From a virus, in IMG/VR virus record IMGVR_UViG_3300026484_000025, positions 1 to 45,802 of that record: a stretch of DNA of 45,802 bases, one strand, 5' to 3'. The translations under genes were made by a program, and so were the position numbers. Positions 40,735-45,802 of the stretch are shown in pieces. The notes beneath the pieces were generated by a model. The model was given only the letters and a program-made list of their open reading frames with translations. It was not told where the DNA came from and did not search any database. Numbering within the stretch: the stretch's first letter is position 1; every line of letters starts with the position of its first letter.

Positions 40735-40836
40735 CTATTTTTCACTACATTTGTCAAACCATAAATAATGACTAATACATACTCCTATTGCTAAGAGTAG
40801 TATACCAACACACACTACTAATACCACTATATTCAT
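40735..40836 (-). CDS. 33-residue single-TM micro-protein
   Basis: The frame starts at ATG 40836 with AAAGGA nine bases upstream and stops at TAG 40735. The peptide MNIVVLVVCVGILLLAIGVC... is one membrane helix followed by a short polar tail. Its start overlaps the previous stop (TAATG). Could be a small regulator of a host membrane complex; function unknown. Confidence 0.5.
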   Translation of the reverse strand: MNIVVLVVCVGILLLAIGVCISHYLWFDKCSEK

Positions 40837-40925
40837 TATAAATATCCTTTATAGTATAAGTAACATACTAATTTATCATACTTATAACTAATATACTTAA
40901 TTATCTTATCTAACTTATTATACAT
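40836..40925 (-). CDS. 29-residue Tyr/Lys-rich micro-protein
   Basis: The frame starts at ATG 40925 after AGAGGGA and stops at TAA 40836, overlapping the next ATG. The peptide (MYNKLDKIIKYISYKYD...) is rich in Tyr and Lys. It is supported only by ribosome site and coupling, so it may be a leader for the following gene. Confidence 0.35.
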   Translation of the reverse strand: MYNKLDKIIKYISYKYDKLVCYLYYKGYL

Positions 40926-41038
40926 TGTAATCCCTCTTTTGGTAATATGTATAGATGACAGTTCATTATACAATCAATAACATCCTCTGATGCAATTATA
41001 AATATCTTTTTACTATATATATTATACATATAAATCAT
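40910..41038 (-). CDS. 42-residue micro-protein
   Basis: The frame starts at ATG 41038 after AGAGGG and stops at TAG 40910. The peptide MIYMYNIYSKKIFIIASEDV... has a hydrophobic stretch and three Cys. It lies directly after the 23-bp box at 41057. Coding support is a ribosome site plus overlap with the next frame. Confidence 0.4.
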   Translation of the reverse strand: MIYMYNIYSKKIFIIASEDVIDCIMNCHLYILPKEGLQCIIS

Positions 41039-41056
41039 AATACTACCCTCTTATCA

Positions 41057-41096
41057 TCATTTTAAAGTACCTACAAAGCATTAACTGCCTTATAGG
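41057..41096 (-). terminator. 11-pair hairpin joined to a copy of the 23-bp box
   Basis: On the minus strand CCUAUAAGGCA-GUUAA-UGCUUUGUAGG can form an 11-pair stem (two G-U pairs) with a five-base loop. It is followed by UACUUUAAAAUGAUG. The 3' arm of the stem is part of the conserved box (41057-41079). It lies between the 195-residue early gene and the micro-protein genes, so it may end or process the early transcript. Confidence 0.55.
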
Positions 41097-41129
41097 TATA
41101 CCTTACTATTGCTTAAAGACTTAGTACCT

Positions 41130-41717
41130 CTAAGCTACATCTTCCTTAAGACTCATCTCGACTAAGTCTTTAAGTTTGTGTAGTTGTTCAGGTGTCATTT
41201 TAGACACACTCTGCTGTACCATATTAAATACATCAACAAATTTGAACTCTCCCTCTTGTTCTTTAAGCCTATACTCCTCTTTAAGTGATGTAATCATAGT
41301 ACTAATAGCATTATTGTATCTGTAAGGGCTCATACCCTCCTCATATACTGTTTTTATCTGTTCTCTAAGAACAGCAGACTTGCCACTTAGATGTTTATCT
41401 ACATACTTAAATAGTTTCACTAAGTTACTGATGTTAGTATACTCTAAGTTGTCAAACTTACATACTACTTGCATATCTACATAATTATAAGCCAACTTGA
41501 ACACTTTTTTAAGAGTATTCTGTACATTGAGAGATTTAGTTAATGTTTCTACTTGCTTATGTAGTAGATTACTTATTTGTCCTCTTGACTTTTTAGGAAC
41601 TGATTTATACTCTTTGTATGCTAGTAAAAATAAGTCCTTATCTGTTCTCTCTTGTGTTACACTCGTTGCTGTTGATGTAGCTATACTTGCTACCATCTCT
41701 TTGCTTAATTTAATCAT
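41130..41717 (-). CDS. 195-residue early protein of unknown function
   Basis: A mainly helical protein (MIKLSKEMVASIATSTATSV...), rich in Lys and Glu, ending LKDLVEMSLKEDVA. It is the first sizeable gene after the tandem host-type promoters at 42408-42667, so it is expected soon after DNA entry, like the T7 0.3-0.7 genes that counter host defences. It has a strong TAGGAGGG ribosome site. No motif is recognised; anti-defence is a position-based guess. Confidence 0.65.
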   Translation of the reverse strand: MIKLSKEMVASIATSTATSVTQERTDKDLFLLAYKEYKSVPKKSRGQISNLLHKQVETLTKSLNVQNTLKKVFKLAYNYVDMQVVCKFDNLEYTNISNLVKLFKYVDKHLSGKSAVLREQIKTVYEEGMSPYRYNNAISTMITSLKEEYRLKEQEGEFKFVDVFNMVQQSVSKMTPEQLHKLKDLVEMSLKEDVA

Positions 41718-42372
41718 CTTTTTGCCCTCCTATGAGCTTAATATTAGTACATCTTAGGATATACTTATACCACTACTGAAGCATCATCTAATACTAATAT
41801 GTTTAATAATACTAGCCTACTAAGATGTAGTTATGATAGAGTGGTGGTATAAATATATACACTATATTATATTTTATGGTAAATATGTAAACCATTAATG
41901 TTTATCCTTATAGTATTGTTTATACACTTTATGTAGTCAGGAGGAAACTACCTACTACTTACTTACTGTGTCATATAGTTACACCTGATTAATTACTTTA
42001 AATCAGAATAAGGGCATATACTACTACTATGTATATACCTCCCTTACTAACAATGCTCTGTAAAAAGCCCCATTAAGTAAGATAATATTACTCACTATAC
42101 AATTTAACAATAGACATTATATATGCAATACTTAGTTAAGTACCTCATATTGTATAATATAATGATATGATATCCACTAGATATACTCTTTGTATGTTTA
42201 TTACTGTGCATTTAGGCTATAATCATTTACTATCTACTACTAATGGCTACTGTGTAGTCTTACACTAGGTTATATAGTTTACTATTATGCTTACATTCAT
42301 AAACAAGTCATTAAGTCAATATATCCACCTGTCAAAGTGGGCTAAAGTTTATAGCCTTTATCGTTTGGGCTT
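41718..42372 (-). other. Early leader region without a convincing gene
   Basis: This AT-rich 655-base stretch lies between the tandem early promoters and the first early gene. Only very short frames occur. The best is a 27-residue one at 41895-41812, with AAGGA upstream, encoding a hydrophobic peptide. Local hairpins can form, for example CTGATT...AATCAG near 41985-42006 and GGG...TATAC/GTATA...CCC near 42014-42045. It may be an untranslated leader, a regulatory RNA or remains of lost early genes. Confidence 0.5.
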
Positions 42373-42406
42373 CAAAGAGATAAAAGTCAGTGCCTATCTC
42401 TCTTTG
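42373..42406 (-). promoter_or_regulatory. Hairpin just after the downstream early promoter
   Basis: The minus strand has CAAAGAGA ... TCTCTTTG, an eight-pair stem with a long loop, beginning a few bases after the predicted start of transcripts from the repeat at 42408-42468. A hairpin of the same shape but different sequence follows the other repeat (42578-42605). It would cap the 5' end of the early RNA and may protect or regulate it. Confidence 0.45.
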
Positions 42407-42407
42407 G

Positions 42408-42468
42408 TATCTGTATTATAACATAGAAAAGTAAACAGAAGCTAAAATATAGCTTAAATTTACTTATT
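42408..42468 (-). promoter_or_regulatory. Tandem early promoter, copy nearer the genes (61-bp repeat)
   Basis: This 61-bp unit matches 42607-42667 except at two positions. On the minus strand it contains ATGTTATAATACAG, a perfect extended -10 element (TGnTATAAT; TATAAT at 42420-42415) for the host RNA polymerase. No good -35 is seen. Transcripts would run left into the early genes, the same role as the T7 A1-A3 promoters. Confidence 0.7.
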
Positions 42469-42577
42469 CTTCTAAACTCTTAAAGGTGTTGATTAATACA
42501 TAAGTATTTAAGGCCATAAGTTAATAGGCCACCCCCCCTTATGTAGTAATCTCACAAAAGTTTAAATATAAAGAACT

Positions 42578-42605
42578 CAAACAAGAGATACCTAATCCTT
42601 GTTTG
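42578..42605 (-). promoter_or_regulatory. Hairpin just after the upstream early promoter
   Basis: The minus strand CAAACAAG...CTTGTTTG forms an eight-pair stem directly after the start region of the repeat at 42607-42667. Same placement as the hairpin at 42373-42406, although the stem sequence differs, which suggests that the structure is kept. Confidence 0.45.
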
Positions 42606-42606
42606 T

Positions 42607-42667
42607 TATCTGTATTATAACATAGAAAAGTAAACAGAAGCTAAAACATAGCTTAAATTTAGTTATT
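42607..42667 (-). promoter_or_regulatory. Tandem early promoter, upstream copy (61-bp repeat)
   Basis: Second copy of the 61-bp unit, 199 bases from the first, with the same TGTTATAAT element (TATAAT at 42619-42614). Between the two units lies a GGGGGGG run (42529-42535) inside a GGCC...GGCC inverted repeat. Confidence 0.7.
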
Positions 42668-42734
42668 AATAATTACTTTAAGAACTATAAGAGGTATATA
42701 TAAATTGAGCATAGGTAATACAAAAGGTAATACA

Positions 42735-42935
42735 AAAGGTACTAAGTCTAATAGTAGTAGTGATACCTATTATCATTAGTAATAGGCAATGATAGTAGTA
42801 ATAGGTAGTGATATCTATTATCAATAGTAGTAAGTAGTAATAGTTAATGATAATGTTTATTAAGTAGTAAGTAATAGTAGATAACAATAGTAAGTAGTAG
42901 GTAATGTTTATTAAGTAGTAGTAGTAATCAAGGGA
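42735..42935. repeat. Low-complexity G-poor tract (ACT/ATT repeats on the transcript strand)
   Basis: The minus strand is built of irregular ACT, ATT and TACTACT units with recurring TTAATAAACATTA and has almost no G. The plus strand is the AGT/AAT complement. It lies downstream of the phage promoter at 43117 and upstream of the early host promoters. T7 starts replication at phage promoters next to an AT-rich block, so this is a candidate primary origin. An open frame covers it, but its Tyr/Leu/Ile-only composition is a by-product of the repeat. Confidence 0.5.
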
Positions 42936-43116
42936 TAATAAGGTGGGGCTATGGGGGGTTAGGTCTTGGGCCCCTAAGAGAGACACATAAGAGATATTTG
43001 TTGTATTTCTCCATCAAGCCCTATAAGAGTAGCTATGAATAGGTGTATAGACTAGTAGTATCCTTCCCCTTAAACCCCTGGTCCTCTCTGTTTTATTAAG
43101 CCAGAAACTCTATCTT

Positions 43117-43145
43117 TCTGTATTAGTCGTAGACTTCCTACAATG
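43117..43145 (-). promoter_or_regulatory. Phage RNA polymerase promoter in the early/origin region
   Basis: The minus strand reads AGGAAG then TCTACGACTAATACAGAAAG, equal in core to 22183. It lies four bases beyond the terminase stop. No gene follows for 1.4 kb, so it may serve replication priming or a non-coding RNA as well as early genes. The start region can form a CAGAAA...TTTCTG stem. Confidence 0.78.
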
Positions 43146-43148
43146 TGC

Positions 43149-44819
43149 CTATCTCAGTACTCTAGTAGCTCCTCCTAATCTATATGTATTACCTGCTCTA
43201 GCAGTAGAATACACCTTATCATTTAACCAGTCCTCTAACTCCTTAGCTTTAATATCTTCTAACCTACTACTAGCATTTACTATTACCATATCTGATATGT
43301 ATTGACATGCTATAGCTAATGCATCTATCCTATCATCATGTACTACACATCCTTTATCATAAGTCATATGTGTTAGCTGGTACATAAGACTATACTGTAG
43401 GTTATCTGTAGGGTTCTTCTGTACCCACTCTACCTCTTTTCTTACTGCATCCTCATTAAAGATAAGTTGGTGGTTAGTAAGTATAGGTGCTATATTATCT
43501 ATTATCCTCTTCTCTTTCTGCCCCTTAACATTAAAGTCATCTATAATAGTACAAGGATATGTTTGTATTAGTACCTTTCTAAATAGTTCAGTAAACATAC
43601 CACTACCAAAGTTCTTCTCTGGTACAATCTCATTTACTTTATGCTCTTTAGCTTTTAATGCTAGTACCATAAGGGCCTCATCTGAATACCCTTTCTTTGT
43701 TCCTCCCCAATCTATTACATAAGCATTACCACTAAGTACACCAAGCACACAGTATGTAGTTTCATCTGTACCGCTACCACTAGGGTCTATACTCATAATA
43801 ATCTTATCATACTTTAAATAGTCTGTACTAAATCTTAATGGTCTATGAAAGCTGTCTCCTGTAAAGCCTAGGTTAGGTATATCTAATGAGTATTCTTTAC
43901 TTCCTGTATATGTAATAGTAGCAGGTGCCTCTTTAGAGTCAATAGGGTGTATAATCATATCAGCCTGTTTAAGAGGAAATCTCTCAGCATCACTTAGTGT
44001 TGTATCCAACATATATTGTAACTTATACCCTGCTAGTCCCATACCTGCTTGTCTCTCTAATAGTGTATCATTAGGAAACCTTACCTTATCTGTAGCATCT
44101 CCTTCTCTGCCCTGTAACATAATCCAATCATCTAATTTACCTTCATATGCTGTAGGGTCTTTAGGCACTTGTGCAGGCAGGATTAAAGTCTTATACTCTA
44201 ATTTATTATATATACTCTCCATACTTTGGGGTGTACCTAAGTATACAATACTACTAGGCATATCAGGTATTAGTAATGCTTCAAATTCCTGTGTTCTATT
44301 AATAAGTTTCTCTCTCATCAACTCTGTAGCACTATTAGCTGGTATCTCTACATCATCTGCTAGCACTAAACTAGCTCTCTTACCCGTAATCTGACTAGTA
44401 ATACCTAAGCAAGAGACAGAAGGAGCAATAGCTACCTTACACCCTTGAACATCAAAGGCTATAATACTATCTCTCTGTTCTGGTCCAGGTTTTAGGTGGT
44501 TAAGTAACGGCACATCTTCAAAAAGTCTTCTTATAAATGTAGCTATCTCTTGTGCCTTAGGACCACTACCTGATACTACTAGTATCTTCTCATCTGGATT
44601 TCTCAGAAGTCTCCAAGTAGTGTATATTGCCCCTATCCAAGACTTACCTGTACCCCTTGCTGCTTCTAGTATTAGCCTCTTAGGATTATCTCCTAATATA
44701 GTAGCTATCCTTTGTTGTAGTGGTGTACTACTAGGTAGTCCAATATTACTATATACATAGTCTAAATACAAAGGAAACTCATTAACTATCCTCTTTAACA
44801 TGTCCTCATTATTACTCAT
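43149..44819 (-). CDS. Large terminase subunit / DNA maturase B, T7 gp19-like
   Basis: A 556-residue packaging ATPase-nuclease. Walker A is EAARGTGKSW (about 52-61), Walker B LVLADDVEIP (about 150). The RNase H-like nuclease has MSIDPSGSGTDET (about 342) and the later DDRIDALA with the catalytic acid pair. T7 gp19 is 586 residues. It docks on the portal and cuts concatemers. On the circular map it follows the tail-fibre partner gene after a 116-base gap with hairpins and a 23-bp box. Confidence 0.95.
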   Translation of the reverse strand: MSNNEDMLKRIVNEFPLYLDYVYSNIGLPSSTPLQQRIATILGDNPKRLILEAARGTGKSWIGAIYTTWRLLRNPDEKILVVSGSGPKAQEIATFIRRLFEDVPLLNHLKPGPEQRDSIIAFDVQGCKVAIAPSVSCLGITSQITGKRASLVLADDVEIPANSATELMREKLINRTQEFEALLIPDMPSSIVYLGTPQSMESIYNKLEYKTLILPAQVPKDPTAYEGKLDDWIMLQGREGDATDKVRFPNDTLLERQAGMGLAGYKLQYMLDTTLSDAERFPLKQADMIIHPIDSKEAPATITYTGSKEYSLDIPNLGFTGDSFHRPLRFSTDYLKYDKIIMSIDPSGSGTDETTYCVLGVLSGNAYVIDWGGTKKGYSDEALMVLALKAKEHKVNEIVPEKNFGSGMFTELFRKVLIQTYPCTIIDDFNVKGQKEKRIIDNIAPILTNHQLIFNEDAVRKEVEWVQKNPTDNLQYSLMYQLTHMTYDKGCVVHDDRIDALAIACQYISDMVIVNASSRLEDIKAKELEDWLNDKVYSTARAGNTYRLGGATRVLR

Positions 44820-44852
44820 CTTCTCTCTCCTCTTCCTATATACCTCTCAGCA

Positions 44853-44925
44853 TCATTTTAAAGTACCTACAAGGCCTCTAAAGAACTCACTAAGGTATTT
44901 CATCCTAGTGAGCTCTAAAAGAGCT
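44853..44925 (-). terminator. Late terminator hairpins and a copy of the 23-bp box
   Basis: After the fibre-partner gene the minus strand has AGCTCT-TTT-AGAGCT (44925-44911), then a 12-pair stem GAGCTCACTAGG...CC(T)TAGTGAGTTC (44915-44883), then the conserved GCCTTGTAGGTACTTTAAAA box (44875-44853). The terminase ATG follows with AGGAGAG. The two stems share bases, so they may be alternatives. The arrangement could stop late transcription before terminase and restart or process it. Confidence 0.6.
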
Positions 44926-44935
44926 TATAAAGCTT

Positions 44936-45340
44936 CTACACCACTATTTCAGGCTCTACAACCTTTGGAACATATTTCATCTCAAACTTACGAAACACAC
45001 CACACTCATTACCATTTAAGTTTGTGTAATCAATCTCATCTGCTGTAAAGTTAAGTTCATCTTCAATACCATTATCTCTCATATCTACTAAACCTTTTGA
45101 TTTAAGATATGTAATGATAAATGCTTCTTCTCCGTTAGCTGGTATAGCCCATCTAAAAGCCACAAATCTATCATCAATAATATCTACTGGTGTAAAAAAC
45201 TCTCCTAGCTCATCACTAAGCTCATTGATTGAGTAATATGTACCATCTTCTTTAAGCATCTTTTTAAGCTCTATCGGTGTATCTAGTGTTGCTTTAGGCA
45301 CTATGATGTAATCATAAGCCTCTTTTAGTTCTTCTATCAT
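44936..45340 (-). CDS. Fibre-partner protein, second copy
   Basis: Encodes the same 134 residues as 1078-1482. Here it is followed not by the holin and spanin genes but by terminator hairpins and the large terminase. Probably the same gene seen twice through assembly overlap. Confidence 0.6.
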   Translation of the reverse strand: MIEELKEAYDYIIVPKATLDTPIELKKMLKEDGTYYSINELSDELGEFFTPVDIIDDRFVAFRWAIPANGEEAFIITYLKSKGLVDMRDNGIEDELNFTADEIDYTNLNGNECGVFRKFEMKYVPKVVEPEIVV

Positions 45341-45802
45341 GATAATAATCCTTTTTCAACTGCTTTATTGTATAGTTCTAATGGGTCTTGTGGGGTTGTA
45401 TGTATTTTGAATAATCTGATATTACCCATAATACTTCTTGCTAAATGGTTATTATTCATTAAATATAAATCACATATTTCAGTATTTATAGGGTCATCTA
45501 AAGCCTCAACATCACCTACTATAATACCATTTACAAATAATGAAATTTCATCTGTACTTTGATTTATATAATAGTTGATGTGAATTGGTGTGTCATCTGG
45601 AAAACTAAAATATTGTTGAGTATTTTGAGTATTTACCTCTGAATACAAAGTGCTACCTACACCTAATCGCTCAATCCTAAAGAATGATGTATTACCTTGA
45701 CCTATATATAGTAATTTATTGTAGTTGTACTTTGGCAAGGAACTATCAGCCTCATATATAAATTCAATATTTGTCACATTTTCCAATGAGAAATTATTAG
45801 TT
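45337..45802 (-). CDS. Tail-fibre C-terminal part, second copy, cut by window edge
   Basis: Encodes the same C-terminal ~154 residues (LamG-like domain) as the fibre gene at 1479-3086; the 5' part lies outside the window. An internal Met at 45786 is not a true start. Overlaps the fibre-partner gene by four bases. Confidence 0.65.
   Translation of the reverse strand, partial: TNNFSLENVTNIEFIYEADSSLPKYNYNKLLYIGQGNTSFFRIERLGVGSTLYSEVNTQNTQQYFSFPDDTPIHINYYINQSTDEISLFVNGIIVGDVEALDDPINTEICDLYLMNNNHLARSIMGNIRLFKIHTTPQDPLELYNKAVEKGLLS

Larger units (their letters stand above)
44935..45802. repeat. Right copy of the 868-bp direct repeat, ends at window edge
   Basis: Matches 1077-1944. Because the window ends inside the repeat, the continuation is unknown. 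On a circular reading, position 45802 continues at 1945. Confidence 0.9.

Noticed and set aside
42678-42986. A 102-codon open frame on the minus strand
   Set aside because: It runs through the ACT/ATT repeat tract and encodes almost only Tyr, Leu, Ile and Thr. There is no ribosome site, so the frame is a by-product of the low-complexity sequence.
1077-45802. The 868-bp repeat as the physical terminal repeat of the virion DNA
   Set aside because: A terminal repeat should begin at the first base; 1076 unrelated bases precede the left copy. It remains possible only if the left arm is artefactual.
1-45802. Integrase, repressor, tRNA genes or insertion sequences
   Set aside because: I looked for each and found none, so the phage is taken as lytic.

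Overview
The window is the almost complete genome of a strictly lytic, T7-like (autographivirus-type) podovirus. It has a single-subunit phage RNA polymerase, a T7-type polymerase/primase-helicase/SSB replication set, a T7-order virion block (portal, scaffold, capsid, tubular A and B, internal virion proteins, fibre) and a T7-like large terminase. No integrase or repressor was seen. Every supported gene lies on the minus strand, so transcription runs from high to low coordinates. The DNA is AT-rich and very poor in CpG. A spanin pair at the left edge implies a Gram-negative host; the host cannot be named from sequence alone.

Layout in order of transcription. 45802-44936 is a second copy of the tail-fibre end and its partner gene. 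44819-43149 is the large terminase. 43148-41718 is a 1.4 kb non-coding early/control region with a phage-type promoter, a G-poor ACU-rich tract and two tandem 61-bp repeats, each carrying a host-type extended -10 promoter. 41717-40735 holds one early protein and three micro-proteins. 40718-35142 is an accessory island read from a second phage promoter: an amidoligase, an ATP-grasp ligase and a glutamine amidotransferase/gamma-glutamylcyclotransferase fusion, interleaved with tiny proteins. Nine gene junctions there share the same in-frame ribosome-binding cassette, so upstream proteins end in a GGKLL-like tail. The island runs straight into the RNA polymerase (35145-32689). After a third promoter come SSB, RusA-like resolvase, primase-helicase, DNA polymerase, nucleotide-metabolism genes (MazG-like, ThyX, DUF3310, NrdA, NrdB) and a PD-(D/E)XK exonuclease. 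A fourth promoter, overlapping the nrdB stop, serves the structural block from 22049 to about 1078. Lysis genes lie at 4057-3100.

Three HNH/endonuclease VII-type genes are present: one in a group I intron that splits the major capsid gene, one overlapping both nrdA and nrdB, and one right after the DNA polymerase. The capsid gene becomes a single 306-codon frame only after removal of the intron.

The window ends in an exact 868-bp repeat of 1077-1944, which suggests a circular or concatemeric genome of about 43.86 kb. The leftmost 1076 bp (second endolysin, spanins, holin-like protein) are not on that circle. They are far richer in CpG than the core and look like an alternative lysis module or strain variant.
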